Assembly: GCA_900073065.1 (NCBI GenBank)
Contig: FJOG01000002.1
Coordinates: 3,326,160-3,390,159 of the forward strand
Source of the DNA: Phialocephala subalpina
Taxonomy: Eukaryota; Ascomycota; Leotiomycetes; Helotiales; Mollisiaceae
Length of the DNA stretch: 64,000 bases
Direction of reading: 5' to 3'
Below, piece after piece: positions 12,741 through 25,389 of this stretch (positions are counted from its first letter, which is position 1; the number at the start of each line of letters is the position of its first letter). The notes under the pieces were generated by a model. That model had not been told where the DNA came from, did no database searches, and saw only the letters and a list, made by a program, of their open reading frames with translations. The position numbers were made by a program, and so were the translations under genes.

Positions 12741-13727
12741 TGAATTTGACGTGACGGGATCGCACTCAGACCTTCGTTTGGGGTGATGGTAAGGTGTGTG
12801 TTTCCAGACGCATGTGCCCAATCACGCCGCCCGCTTTCGTCCCGCAGGCTTCTGTGTTATCAACCGATGTCCTTGGCCCATTCGATGGCGGCAAAATAGA
12901 GCAGAGCAGAGCAGAAGCAGTGAGATATTCGTGAGGGAAGCTTGCGCAGAGACAAGGTCTCGCAGACGCAGCGCAGGTCGGGGGAGGATGTATGTATTGC
13001 GCTGGTGCAGAGCGCAGCTAACCTTACGTCGGCAGCACGACAGAGGATGCCAGAGCACCGTAGCTAGCTAGCTAGAAGGAGATGATATCAAGCCTGGCCA
13101 ACAGCGGACCGGGTAGAAGAGGAAGTCAAACGGTGAAGAAGGGTATCTTAGGAGATGATGTCGAGGATCAAGGGTATATTCGTAGGTATCCTGCTGGAGG
13201 TGGATTTTTTTTGTCACAGGGAGACTTGCTACTCGTCGTCCACAGCTCTTTCCTTGCTGCGCATGGAGCTGGCAAGCACGATCGTATTGGCTGGACCTCG
13301 CTCTTTTATCGAAAGGTCAATCTTGTCCACAATCGTCAAAGTTCCCATTTCCTGGTCCTGGCTTCTTTCTTGTTGACCTCGCGGCTAATCCATCAGAGCA
13401 TATCAGAGCATCTTGCGCACCCGTTTACATTCTGATTACTTTTGCTGCCAAAGCACAGCATCAATTGACTCTGGGAGCTTGGGCATGGCTCGGTGGCCCA
13501 AGAGCAGATTGAAATGAGACCAGCAAGATATCTCGTCTGCACCGCCCTGGATGAGGTAGATGGCCGTCGCAAGTCTGCACCTGAGCTGGCGAGTTACACG
13601 ATACCAACCCGCCCTGACGACTAATGATGCGCAGGAGCCTGGCAGTTTGCAGATGGGCTGCATACTGATACGAGTACAACCGTTGTAGTGCCATTATATG
13701 TCTTTCAAGTCAAGATGCACAGCCCTT
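12741..13727. other. Promoter side of the PAK gene and spacer
   Basis: Contains a short TAGC repeat near 13060 (TAGCTAGCTAGCTAG) and no supported gene. Confidence 0.4.
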
Positions 13728-14354
13728 CTAATCACTACTTGTTGGCAAAGTATTACTGATGCACGTCTGCCAGCGCTTCTCCAATAGCATTCCAACAAGT
13801 ACTGTTACCGAATCCCTACGACAACTTGCTGCATGAGGGGATATTATTCCAAGGTCTGCTGCATGCCTCCACCCATTTAGACATTTTCCCTGCTCGACCG
13901 GCTTGTAATCCTTGATTCCATTCTGGATCTGGAAGCCCTCGCTGGCATCTAGGATTCGACGCATTCGTGTGCCCTGTTCCTTCAAGACCAGATGCGGGAT
14001 TAATACGGGTTCCAACAGCAAATTGATGGGTGAGGATGGGCATCTAAGTATCACTTCTCGGATCCTTCTGAACGTGGGCTTGCTCCACGGCATGAAGAAC
14101 GGCTGAAGATTTACGGTACCTACATTGGGACACAACATTCCGAATGCACCTTGACATCGACTCGAAAATTCGAAGTCACGCAGTGACACTAAATTCCTCG
14201 TTCCGCGCCCATTATTATCGAGTCTTGCAGCAAGTCGGGACTGGTGCCGGATTTCGTCTGAAGGTTCTTCAGCCACCAATTGACACGTTACTGATTCGCA
14301 GACAGCCCTACTAGTAACAACGGCGGTCTGTAACCCAGCTGCAGGGACAGACAC
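13728..14354 (-). pseudogene. Possible coding fragment without start (208 codons open)
   Basis: An unusually long open frame for this region begins with a GTG, not an ATG. Its middle reads like real protein: FFMPWSKPTFRRIREVILR, then SSPINLLLEPVLIPHLVLKE and MRRILDASEGFQIQNG, with helix-like spacing. I find no matching flanking exons, so it may be an exon of a gene I cannot assemble, a remnant, or a chance frame. No family recognised. Confidence 0.3.
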
Positions 14355-15197
14355 ATTATCGTCCTTTCGAACTCTACTTTTTCAGCCAAAAGTCATGGTG
14401 TTCATGAAACAACCTTTCTCTTCACTAAGCACTTCCTTGGTTAATAAACTTCAGAAATAGATCCCTGCGCCGGTTTCGATTGACGCCACTATCCGCACTG
14501 TTCTTCTCCCCGGAACAACTCGTTGAGCCTACAGCGATGACCCATGCGGCACGATTGTACAAACGTTTCTTTTTTTTTCATAGCCAAAAATTCCGTGCCC
14601 TGTTACCGACTGCCGGATGACTGTGCAGCAGATTTGACTGTGGAAGTCTCATGACCCGAGTCGGTACTCGATGATGTCCTTTGACGAAAATGAGGGCTGA
14701 AGTCGGCAATTGAAAGTCGGGACCTCATTATCGGCAGGCCGAACCACAGAGGTATATGCCGTGGTTGTAACTGTTTTTGTTGCTGTCACTAGATGTTCCG
14801 AGCAAGGTCTCTTCAACATACTTCTACCGTGTTACCTATGATTTAAACGTTCTTATATCTATCTAGTTGTCACATCAGTTCACGGATAAATGTGTATTTA
14901 TATGTTCAAGACATTGATCATCTCTGTTTTTGCTTCATATCCGTGTACTTCAAGATATAGGTTAGACACTCCCGTCAACCATGAACGGACACCCCATTGC
15001 TTTCCAATACTTTCGACTGCACCATCATAAGCCACCTAAACACTAGAATGCTCTCTTTAGTTCGCTCAATCACAAAGAAACCCTTGGAGTCCAGGACTGG
15101 ATCTTAGGGATCCTGTCCTACACCCAGTTACGTGCTAGAGTAAATCATCAACAATGGAGGTCCATCGTCCCGAAGAAGTCCAGACAATCACCAACTT
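14355..15197. other. Intergenic, nothing supported
   Basis: No open frame with a usable start, and no clear repeat. Confidence 0.4.
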
Positions 15198-15475
15198 TTG
15201 TTGCACATCTCAGTCTTTCAGCAAACCTTTAGCTTGTTGGCAACTCCGATCTGGCTTAGTTTCAGCATTGTAGTGAATCTCGGCTGTGGTTTTATTGATA
15301 GAGGTAATATTCCAGAATTTGAGGGACAATCCTCAAGTTTCGTTGCACATCTCAATCCCCTGATTCTGGCACCAGCTACCCCGTTTTGCTTCTTCTTCGG
15401 GTGAGTGCCTGGACAAGTTTGTACGAGTTTTCTTGGGATAACGATAGGTTTTGTTGCACGTCTGGTCGCAGTTTG
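15198..15475 (+). repeat. Three spaced copies of the GTTGCACATCT repeat
   Basis: Copies start at about 15198 (TTGTTGCACATCTCAGTC), 15341 (CGTTGCACATCTCAATC) and 15451 (TTGTTGCACGTCTGGTCGC). All are on the plus strand and are 143 and 110 bp apart. The same core occurs at 30.7, 30.9, 32.8 and 33.8 kb. The flanks between copies are only loosely alike, so this is either an old tandem array or a conserved short site. Confidence 0.6.
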
Positions 15476-16384
15476 TACCTTCAAGCCTGAGCTGGGGTTT
15501 GATGTCTCACGGGCCTTCCACGACAACTGTAATAATGGCGGTCTTTTGTTCAGGCAAGGGATGCCTTTTGGTGGAGTTTAGATCCTTGACCTTCAAGGCT
15601 TCAAGGCTTAAATGAATGGAATTTTTGAAAGATGGTCGGATCTCGGCCACGGTTGACTTGTGGACGGGTCTTTGAAAAAGTGAGTGAAGGTGGGCAAGTG
15701 GTTCAGTTGACTTAAATTTCGCTGTTATTCTTCGGTAGCACTCACTGCCATTTTTGCGAATATACATTGCGCATCGCCCCCATCCTAGAATCTAGGACTG
15801 TGATGGTCTTCTATGGGAGGCTTGGCGTCGAGATTGTTGTGGCGGGGAGATGGAGGGAAACTTTGCTGGGCTGGAGGATGGGAAACTAGAACACCCTGCT
15901 GGCCTTGTGGTACGGGGTCCGATATTTTGTGAGCTTATTGCGAATACCGTCATTGGCATGGAAGGAGATCTGAGAGAAAGGGTCAGTGATGAATTGGGGT
16001 CTGTTATATATGGTCAATTCTTCAAAGATAGGCGCACATATTTAAAAAGTCATACATAAATATGTAAATAGATTGTAGACAAATAGACAAATGGACAAAT
16101 AAATACTATCTGAGAGACTGTTCAAAGGTCAATCGAAATTGTGAACAAATATACAGGTGACATGTAGTCTCGCGCTGGAAGAGTCCGTCTTGCTGAGAAA
16201 ATTGAGGTGACTGCTTTAAAAGATGATACTTCGTAGTGGCCATCTTGAGTCAAGATACCAGACTTTCGAAGTTCAATCCACCGATCTGCTTTCCAGTGAT
16301 CGGGACTTGAGACTCTTACGTATGAGCAGGCTGCGCAGCCGTGTCGTTCAACCGCAGCCTCGTCTTAATTAACCAAATAATAAA
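15476..16384. other. Intergenic, nothing supported
   Basis: Contains a small A-rich repeat near 16078-16105 (GACAAATAGACAAATGGACAAATAAA, three units read at 8-9 bp spacing). No gene. Confidence 0.4.
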
Positions 16385-16385
16385 G

Positions 16386-16394
16386 TATATAAAA
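16386..16394 (+). promoter_or_regulatory. TATA-like box before the KH-protein gene
   Basis: TATATAAAA is followed by a long C/T-rich leader up to the ATG at 17013. Confidence 0.4.
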
Positions 16395-16837
16395 GAGCTC
16401 TCATACCAAACACCAGACTATCTTTCATTCTACAACCTTTTCCTTCCTCAATCTCTCTCCATTCACAATTTTCCCCATCCCTAGCACGTGTGGTAGTGGA
16501 GTTGATGCCTGAGGCTACAAGACGTCTGCGCGAGGCTCAAAACGGGCTTGACGGCTCCACCAAACTTTTGGTACAAGCTCCTTGACAGATTCCAATTGAA
16601 CTTCACCACCCAATTCACCATCTCTACTCGGAACCGTTCGTCGGCTTCCTACATAATCCCGTTATCTTGCATCTATCCTCAGTCACTCTTTGCACTCTGA
16701 TATTCCTGCCCTTTATGCAACTCTTTAGGGTTTAGGAGCAGTGCTGTTAATATTCGTCTTCGTGTCCTCAAAAACGTCACCTTGCGTCCCGGACTAATTG
16801 GGCTTCGCAATTCGTTCTTCTATTCTCTGCAATCTAG

Positions 16838-16912
16838 GTATGTATTTCCATCATCTTCCTATCTTTCCAAAATTAGTCTGCGAGCCAATTCTAACAGTCC
16901 GATCGCATACAG
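16838..16912 (+). other. Probable 5'-UTR intron of the KH-protein gene
   Basis: GTATGT donor at 16838, TTCTAACAG branch-like sequence at about 16889, and CAG acceptor ending at 16912 (or 16897). This would remove 75 bp from the leader. Splice signals only. Confidence 0.45.
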
Positions 16913-17012
16913 TTGCCATTGATTTTGGGTGCCCTTGCACGCAATCCTCAACTCCTTGCACCCATAATTACACTCTACGAACCAGAGAACCTTCGCACGA
17001 CTCCACAACACC

Positions 17013-20000
17013 ATGGCTTCTGCTACATCTGCGGCGCAAAATGGCGTCAATGGCACAGATTCTGGGGCTGCTCCGGCGCATGCCCCACACAATCCTACTG
17101 TCGAGGAGGTCCCAGACGAGTCCGATTTAAACGGCAAGCCGCACCCTCAAAGCGAGAAGACTATCCTCGAGTCACTGGATGATGCCTCTGCTGCTCCTAC
17201 ATGGGCTGCCACACCATCAGCTAAAGCAGCGGGAAAGCGAAAGGAAGAGCCGTCAGCCAAGGACAAGCGGCCCGTCATTGATACCCAGTCTTCTGACTTA
17301 TTCCCTGGACTGGGAGGACCCAAGCCTGCTGCAGCAACGACCTTCAACACGTCTTGGGGTAAGAAGGTTGCGCCGGTCAATGGAAGATCCAATGGTACAC
17401 CCACCACTGGAGCTTCGACCCCAACATCCGATGGGCCTACACCACCATCGGCCAAAGCTGCACCACATTCACTGGCAAGCCAGATTTCACCACCTTTGCT
17501 CGTCTTGCAGAAGCATGAAGTCCTTCCACGAACCCAGATGAAGAAGCCATTGCCAGACATCATGAAGGACATCAACAAGAAGTTAAGAACAAACTTGACG
17601 ATGACCCAAGGAGCTGGTGGGGTGTTCGAATTTAGAGAAACCAGCAACCAAAAGGAAGCATTGAAGAAGCAGGCCATCCGAGACTTGGGGCAACAAATTG
17701 GAGTCAAGGTTAGATTATCACATTATTCTTTGAAGATTTTGCTAATAATTGTAGACATCAATCAAGGTTGCTATCCCACGCTCTGCTAGAGCTCATGTTA
17801 TTGGAAAGGGCGGGTCGATGATCAAATCGTTACAAGAATCCACCGGAGCACGTATACAAATGCCAAAGATGGACGATTCCGAGCCCACTGACGAAGACGA
17901 CGACATCGATATTGTTATTGAAGGCAATCCCATGGCTGTTCTTTTAGCCAAGAAGGCCGTCGAGAACATTGCCAACGAGCGAACTGCGAATGTCAGCACC
18001 AAGCTACGAACCATACCTGCCGAATTTTACCCCTTCATTGCACAGTCGACAAGCGACTTGGAAGGTTTGCATAATGTTCGAATTGAGATGCCCCCCGACC
18101 ACGCATGGTTACCTCAGACGCCAACGGCGGTTGAAGGTCAAGCTCCTGTTTTTGTACCAGCAGGCGGCGACAACCATATCAGTCTGAGTGGTGACCGTCT
18201 TGCTGTTCAAGCAGCCCGTGCTGAAATCGAACAATTGGCTCAACGACTCCGACAAGAGTTAGCCATGCGCCAGTTCTCTCTCTCTCGCGGTCAGCGTGAC
18301 TTCGTGGTTGGCAGGCACGGCCTGACTCCTCAGGAATTTTTGGCCCAAACCCAATGTGCCCTCATCATCCCTCCTAATGCGACTACAGACGATGTGAGCA
18401 TTATTGGACCAGCTGCTCAACTAGAAGCTGCAATCAATTTTGCCGACGAAAAGGCTGGTGCCGTCAGTAACTCGTCCTTTGGATTCATGTTGCCCTCGAC
18501 CATTGCTTCAAACTTCGCTCAATATCTCAGAGAGCGTCAAGAGATTGAAAGAATGGAGAAACTCTATGGAGCCCATATCGTATCATCGATCGACGAAGAT
18601 GGTCAAATAGAGTATGAAATCTTGTCACAAAATGGCAAGAAGAATAATGATGCCACTCGAGAGATCAAAGCAATCTTCAAGGCGCATCCTCGGGATCGAT
18701 TGGCTCCTCTGGACATCGATCCCTTCTTCCATGCGCACCTTAGACGGACTATCCTCCCCGAGGTCAGACAGCAGCATGGTGTCCACATCGTCATCCCGGA
18801 TGGATCGGCAGCTGGTGCACCTGTCCTACTTGTCTTCGAGGGACCAGAAAGTACTGAGTCTGGCTACAAGGTTCCCCAAGCGGTGCCATCTGCTCGGGAA
18901 AAGGCTGCCTTCAAGCAAGGACTGGAGGATGCCCGTGCTCGCATCTTGGATATCATTAGCAAGCAGGCCGCGATTATTAGTACTACTATTGACGTCCCTA
19001 AGATTCACCACGAAAAGCTAAGGAAATTCATCAAAGATGAGCAGCAAAAGCGTGCCGAGGATGATATCCCCGTCCGAGTCAGTGCTGCTGGTACTTTAGT
19101 CACTCTTCGTGGACCTGCCCCCGCTGTCGAGTCCCTCGCTGCTAAGGTTAATGCCTTCGTGGAGAATGCTATTGCCGACGAGAAGGAACGCGGCTTCGTC
19201 TTGCCTGCCTTTGATTTCCCTCAGAAGCATGCGAACCAACTTATCGGCAAGGGTGGTAGTCACATTCGTGAGCTCCGAGACAAATTTGATGTCGACATCA
19301 ATGTCAAGGACGGTCAGGTCGAACTCAAGGGACCGAAGGCAAAGTGTGAAGCTGCCAAAAGCCATATCTTGTCTCTTGGAAGGCAATGGGCTGATGAAGC
19401 CACTTACACTCTCAAAGTCGAACCCAAGTACCATAGCGAGCTGATCGGCGCCCAAGGTGCTTTGATCAACCGATTACAGACAAAGTATAGAGTCCAGATC
19501 CATTTCCCTAGATCGGCTAAGCCTGTCAGAGACGATCAGTCCAGCGCCGATGCTGCAAGTGTGAAGGGAGGTCGACGCGACCAAGCACCCGATGAGGTCG
19601 TAATCAGAGGACCAAAGAAGGGTGCGGATGAGGCTAGAGAAGAAATTCTCTCTTATCTGCAATACCTCAAGGACAATTCACATGAGGAGAAGATTTCTGT
19701 CCAAGCAAGTCAAATCCCATCTTTGATCGGGCAAGGAGGAAGTGGCATGGATGAAATCCGACAAGTCAGTGGCGCGAGAGTTGATATCCCCAAGGCAGCC
19801 AGAGATCAGGACCCCGCCACTCGTGTCGAGATCTTGATCAAGGGTACCAAGGCCCAGGCTATTCAAGCAAAGAAGATGATCGAGGAGAAGAGAGCCATCT
19901 ACGACTCGACCGTGGTGAAGTCCGTCGAGGTTGACAAGAAGCACCACAGAGCGTTGATCGGTGCAGGAGGTCAGTCACATATCGCTATCATCATTTTTCA

Positions 20001-21043
20001 ATTGCTAATACTTTCTAGGTTCTGCTCTTCGGGACATTGTTGTTAACGCGGGAGGTTCTGATGACAAGCGAGAGCTTGCCAAGACCGTCCAATTCCCCAA
20101 GGCTGATGCTGATGGCAATACCATTAAGGTCACCGGCAAGGAAGATCTCGTTGATAAGATCATTGCATCAATCCAACAGATCGTCATCGACCGTGACAAC
20201 CAAACCACTGAGACCATCGACGTACCCACAGACAAGCACCGTTCGCTGATCGGCCGTGGCGGAGAGACCAAGAAGGAACTTGAGGCCAAATTCAAGGTCT
20301 CAATCGATATTCCCAGACAAGGCAGTGAAGACTCTGCTATTAAGATTACCGGTCTAGCAAAGGACGTGGGGGCAGCCAAGTCACACATCCAAGAGCTCAC
20401 GAAGGAACAAGCTGGAGAGACTATCCAGGTTCCCCGGAAAGTTCATCACTCCGTCTCAGACAACGGTCAATTTTTCAGAAAGCTCCGCAACGATCATCAG
20501 GTCACAGTTGATCACGCCGGATCAAAGCTTCCGCCGAAGCCCTCTGCTTCGGAACCCGCATGGTCCAACGTCACCGACCTACCTTTGATCACCGATGAGG
20601 ACACCTCTGATGCATATGCCTTCAGAACCGCCAGCCTCTCCGGCATCAGCGACGACGGCGAAATCCCATGGGTCCTCAGAGGCTCACCCGAAAGCATCGC
20701 AAAGGCCAAGGCCACCTTAGCCGCAGCCATCGAGCAAGCCCTCAAGAACGACACTCTCGGCCACCTCACTCTTCCCGACCCATCTACATACCGATACGTG
20801 ATCGGCCAAGGAGGAAGCAAGGTGAACAGCATCCGCAAGGCAACCGGCTGCAAGATCACTGTTCCACGAGACCAAGCAGCAGGTCAGCCTATCGAGATTA
20901 TCGGTAGCTATGATGGAGTCGAGAAGGCGAGACAGCTTATTCTTAAGGCTGTCAAGGAAGGCATCGCCAATGGCGGAAACCGTGGCACGAATGGTAGATT
21001 TGGAGGTGCTGCTAATGGAAATGGGAATGGGAACTGGGACTAA
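17013..21043 (+). CDS. SCP160: Multi-KH-domain RNA-binding protein (Scp160/vigilin)
   Basis: Three exons (17013-17708, 17755-19969, 20019-21043) with introns of 46 and 49 bp give 1311 residues. The first about 150 residues are disordered. The rest is a chain of KH modules. Canonical GxxG loops seen in order are VIGKGGSMIKSL, LIGKGGSHIREL, LIGAQGALINRL, LIGQGGSGMDEI, LIGAGGSALRDI (split by intron 2), LIGRGGETKKEL and VIGQGGSKVNSI. Between them lie degenerate modules with broken loops, such as VVGRHG. The tail is Gly/Asn-rich. Length and KH layout match the Scp160/vigilin family, which binds mRNA, associates with ribosomes and the ER, and affects translation and ploidy in yeast. The start is the first ATG in frame after a probable leader intron. 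Confidence 0.93.
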
Positions 21044-22085
21044 TCCCTCTTACCCTTTCTAAGATGCAAAAAGTAGATAGGTACAGTTGAGAGGGGATGT
21101 GGATACAGAAAAGAGATGCGAGATTTCCTTACTATTCTTCATGCGGGTGCAGAGCGTGGTTAAGCTGTGACTTTGTGATTCTTCTTTGGGTTCACAGTTC
21201 ATATGATGCATTTGCGTGGGTTGTATTAAAAGCTTGTGTGCGTGACGATGGGAGAGAGAATAGTGGTGATGTCGCAGTGTCTCTCTCTGTGCATTAAGTT
21301 TCTCTTTTTTGCTTGCTACGAAAATTAGTTGGTAGCTAGATAGCTATCTGACGACCCTCTCCATAGTGCAGAATGAAGATCGTGTTGGGTAGTACGCTTG
21401 TTCGGTTACTCGTCTTCGCTTCGTGAGATGTGTGAGAGTGATGATGTCTACTTCCATGCTCAATGCAATTTCATTAGGGATAATCGAATGCTGATCGGAA
21501 GTGTGCGAGTGACTTGTTTGTTCTGATTGGAGCGTTCTGGAAGGTAGGGCGAATCGAGTCAAGCATCGGTTCAGGGAACGCATGAGACTACAACGTAGGT
21601 TTCAAATGTCCGACATCAGCTGGTTTTCCAAGTTTCCTCCTGTACGGTACACAAAGCCAGAGGGTTTATAGACAACACTGGAAAAAGCAAATGGAAAGTG
21701 CTGGCAGGGATAAAGTTTCATAAGAAATTGGCTTGAATTCGGATGAATCTTGTTGAGTGCAAGGTAACCTCTTGCCCCTGGTCGCTCTTATGATACATTG
21801 CAGCGCATTTGCAACCTCAGCAGGAGAATCCAGATATTAGCCTATCCAGCCACCTTGCCATTCAACGCCGCGAACCAGAACCAAGTCAAGAGCTTACAGA
21901 GGACAGAGGTAGAAATCGAGAATCGAGGAGCGAAAAGGAAGCGTCTGTGTGTATCGCATCTGAATTCAAAAGGCTGGCGAATCGAGAAAGAGGTGGAGTA
22001 CATGCTCCGATTCTTCATTATCAAGCGTGCAACTTGAAGTTGAGTATAATTCTGAATGTGGTGCTTTGCAGTAGAAATTGTTTAA
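21044..22085. other. Convergent spacer between SCP160 and HP1
   Basis: 3' untranslated regions of both genes and spacer. The small open frames here look like chance. Confidence 0.5.
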
Positions 22086-23107
22086 TTATTCCTCCGGGTC
22101 GTTCCTTTTGAAAACCCTGCAATTGGGTTAGTCGTGTCAACGAAGGTCGATAATATTCAAACACTCACAGGTGTTTCTCATAGAACTGCAACATCTTTTG
22201 TGGGCACCGCTTGTAAACCTGGGCGAGGGGGTGCTGCGACTTCTGTCCAGTCTTCCAGGTGATATAAACAATCGGCTTGCCATCAGTTCCTTCGCATGCA
22301 TCGATGCCTTCTACTACTTCCTCCCAATTGCCTGATGGTGGTGTGAAGCCTTTGTCGCTAGCTGGGGGTGTAGTATCAAGTGGATGGCTCTTCGACTTTC
22401 GTCCTTTCTTCGCACCGTTCGTAGGAGTGTCAACGCCGCTACTAGCTCGACCACGCTTCTTGCTTTTCTTGGCTGCTTCCTCGGCCATCTTCTCTTCATG
22501 TTGAGCGAAGATTTGCTCTTTGCCACCGACTGACGCGAGGTATTCGTTTAGGATCTTCGACGCAGTCTCTCTATGTAATTAGTTAGCCAAGTAATACTAG
22601 CCAGAATGGAGGCAGGTACAACAAGTTCTCTTCAGGTTCCCAGGTTCGGTCGGACTTCTTGTCATATCCCTCCCACTTAACCTCGAACTTGAGCTCGCCG
22701 GTCTATAGTCCGTTTAGCACGCGTTTCTCTCCATTATTCGTCAGGTTCGCTCACGGCCTTGTCAACGAGGTGATTGGTGATCTTCTCTACCACGTATCTA
22801 ACCAAGAACTTGTTAGCCAAGCTCCATCTCGGTATCCAAACACGTACTCATCCTCTCCAACTTGATCATCTTCGTCCTCTTCCTCTCCCTTATCAGATTC
22901 GACCATCAGGGACTCCTCCTCTGCTGGCTCGGGTTCCTCAACCTCTGTCTTGGCCTTTCCTTTCTTCTCTGCCTTTACCTTCACCTCTTGCTGCACCTTG
23001 ACTGGTTCGGGGGCAGATTCGACCCCGCTGCCAAAGTCGGAGACTTCTTCGTCGGAGATTTCTGTACGCGATGAGCCAATGCCAAAGAATGAAGCTATGC
23101 CCTCCAT
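22086..23107 (-). CDS. Heterochromatin protein 1 (chromo + chromo-shadow domains)
   Basis: Five exons (23107-22848, 22797-22755, 22702-22620, 22570-22169, 22116-22086) with introns of 49-52 bp give 272 residues. An acidic N-terminal region precedes a chromodomain at about 86-135: EYVVEKITNHLVDKA, then FEVKWEGYDKKSDRTWEPEE, with the aromatic-cage Tyr/Trp residues. A basic hinge (KKSKKRGR) leads to a chromo-shadow domain at about 195-262 (IVYITWKTGQKSQHPLAQVY). A tiny last exon adds VFKRNDPEE, a typical fungal HP1 end. HP1 reads H3K9 methylation and dimerises through the shadow domain to build heterochromatin. An alternative start adds a 10-nt exon at 23187-23178, spliced over 62 bp to 23115 and in frame with ATG 23107. 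The gene is divergent from the F-box gene. Confidence 0.93.
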
Positions 23108-23187
23108 TATCTCGGCTGCAGAGCTTCAGCGACGTAGAGCCCTGGAAACACAAGGAATGCGCGATGTTGCAACTTACGAGGAGGCAT

Positions 23188-23597
23188 CTTAGGTTTGAAG
23201 TAGAGTGTACTTAAGGTGGCTGGTATGGAAGCAAGAAGTGCGCCAACGGTAATTGAGAGAGGTAAACGGTCCTTCGCAGGTACCAAAATTGCAATTGTGA
23301 GATCGCAAGATCGATATGCACGAATGAACACGTCTATTTGTGTTGATTAGAAGTGGGAGACGGGATGGGAAGTGGTGGAGGTATTTGTAAAAGACCGCGC
23401 GACTGTTGATGATGGCGCTGCCTCGCTGGGCAACACGGTTTGCTTATGTAAGTTGGAGCTAGCCAGGCACACGTGATACATTCCTCTCAACTTCATCCTT
23501 CAGGCGGCAGCTTGTCTTTGTCTCTGCGTATTATCTTTCCTCGTCATAAGCTCTATCTACACGTTTCTTAAGCTTCAATTTGATATTTTCACCAGAA
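23188..23597. promoter_or_regulatory. Shared divergent promoter region (HP1 / F-box gene)
   Basis: About 400-490 bp between two divergent starts, with C/T-rich leaders on both sides. No specific site is claimed. Confidence 0.4.
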
Positions 23598-25357
23598 ATG
23601 GCTTCAGCTAGCGCTCATGCAGCAGAGTGTGTGCCTCTTTCGAAACTCTCCATGGACGTCTTTGCAATCATTGCAGGATTCCTCGAGACATCAGACATTC
23701 AGTCTGCAAGGCTAGCTGGAAGAGACCTGCATATGTTCTTAAGTCCATATCTCTTTCGCGCTATCACTTTCGCTCCCCATCTGGAAACCCTCGACCGTCT
23801 CGACAAGATCTCCCAACACTCTGTCCTCTCGTTCAATACTAGGATACTACGATTTGATACTTCGATTTCCAGATTGCCAAACTTGAAGCATGACCTTGAC
23901 GAATTGGAGTGAGTTGATTTTAATTGCTCTGCCACTCCATTGATGTCAATCTTCTTTGCAATGCTTGTTTCCAGAGCCCGAACAATTGCTACCAAAAGAC
24001 ATGTATTCCTACATCAACAGCAAGTTGACTGGAGACTGGGTCTTGCTTACCACACCTTCATGTCCGACATGGGCACAGAATTTCCTGCAGTACAAATAGG
24101 GCATTCCACTGGATCTTTGTTAAATTTCTTTCTAGATTTCGACGGCACTACGCCTGGCACACTCGGACATTGACAATGCCAAATGTTCGTCTTCGACCCT
24201 GCTTTTCGTTGGACTGTGTTGAAACCCTGGAAGAATATGCTTCGTATGTTCTCGACCAAGATACCATTCTAAAGCAGCTAGAGCACCATCTCAGCCAAGT
24301 CATTGCAGCTTTCCCCAAATTATCTACGATTATCATCTGCAACACCCATATGCATAGTTCTGAGAGGTTCATGTCGGTGCTACAAAGGAATTCTATCTCG
24401 CGGAAATGGGTTCGCAAAAACCAGTTCATGGCCTTACTTCGAGCCATAGCGGACACGCCGAGCTGCAATATAACCAGGATCACCGTTGAGGGGCATTGGA
24501 TTGAGAAAGCATTCAGATTTTTGAATAATGGTAATTTCGGAGACGATCACGAGACCCTAGGTTCGATCCAGTACTGTCTCGGTCCTGCTTTCATGACTGC
24601 CTCGTACCCGAAGGAGAAGATACCCTTCATGCATGGCTCTTCATTCAGTTTGAATGCACAAGAGCTTTTAACAGCCAAGTCCATATTCAGCAACCTCACT
24701 CAGCTCAAACTTGGCATTTTCACTGCTGTCCCACTTGAGGAATTCTACATGGATCCGGCAGATGTCGCCAAAACATACTGGGCTGAATTTCCCAAAGTGT
24801 TGCAATCTCTCACCAAAGTCGTTGATCTTTCCCTCGATATGAAAATTCACAGAGCGGTAGACCAACAGCACAGTTGTGACTACTACCACGACGATATAGC
24901 TGAACTCTTTGAGAACCGATCCATCACATTTCCATATCTCAAGCGGCTCAAACTATCTCAATTTCGGAGTCGTGGCTCAAGTGTCAACGCTTTTCTTGAG
25001 AGACACCCAAACATCGTAGACCTCACTCTGAACTTTATCATCCAGATCAAGACTGAGTACAATCCTTGGGACGACAGATGGGCCGTGTGGACCCCTGACC
25101 CGCAATGGATCCAGTGTGTTGAAACTATGAATGCACTTAAGCTACACCGACTTGATCTCCGCGGCATCGAAGGTTTTGGGTGTGATTATTCTCGGTATGG
25201 GAGTGAGAATGAGAACTTGACGTTAGCAAGAATTCATGATTATGTTCTCCATGGCTATGGAGACAACCCTTTACCAACGCGCTTACCCCTCAAGGAGAAC
25301 GGATTGAGTTGGGATCGCGAATTTTGGTACACTGACGATGAGTGCATGAGCTCATAG
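23598..25357 (+). CDS. F-box protein with a probable one-base frame break
   Basis: Exon 1 is 23598-23908, exon 2 is 23975-24089, exon 3 is 24136-25357; introns are 66 and 46 bp. An F-box lies near residues 13-55 (VPLSKLSMDVFAIIAGFLET, then ARLAGRDLHMFLSPYLFRAI). The C-terminal part is leucine-rich-like, with DLSLDMKI and LKRLKLSQFRS segments. F-box proteins recruit substrates to SCF ubiquitin ligases. Exons 1 and 2 are in frame and exon 3 starts in frame (ISTALRLAHSD), but the long downstream frame (TMPNVRLRPCFSL) is one base off, and exon 3 is 3n+1 long. Either one base is extra near 24150-24172, by mutation or assembly error, or a weak GTCCGA donor at about 24062 is used, which would keep the frame. 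The first ATG is at 23598; the frame opens slightly earlier without one. Confidence 0.7.
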
Positions 25358-25389
25358 ATTGATGCGTCTAGGAGAGATAGACTTCTAGA

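Noticed and set aside
14352..14354. GTG as a real start for the 208-codon frame
   Set aside because: Fungal nuclear genes rarely start at GTG; treated as an open fragment only.
23107..23331. Possible Pmp3-like small hydrophobic protein upstream of HP1
   Set aside because: The frame starts with GTG, lacks the conserved Pmp3 residues and overlaps HP1 leader sequence.
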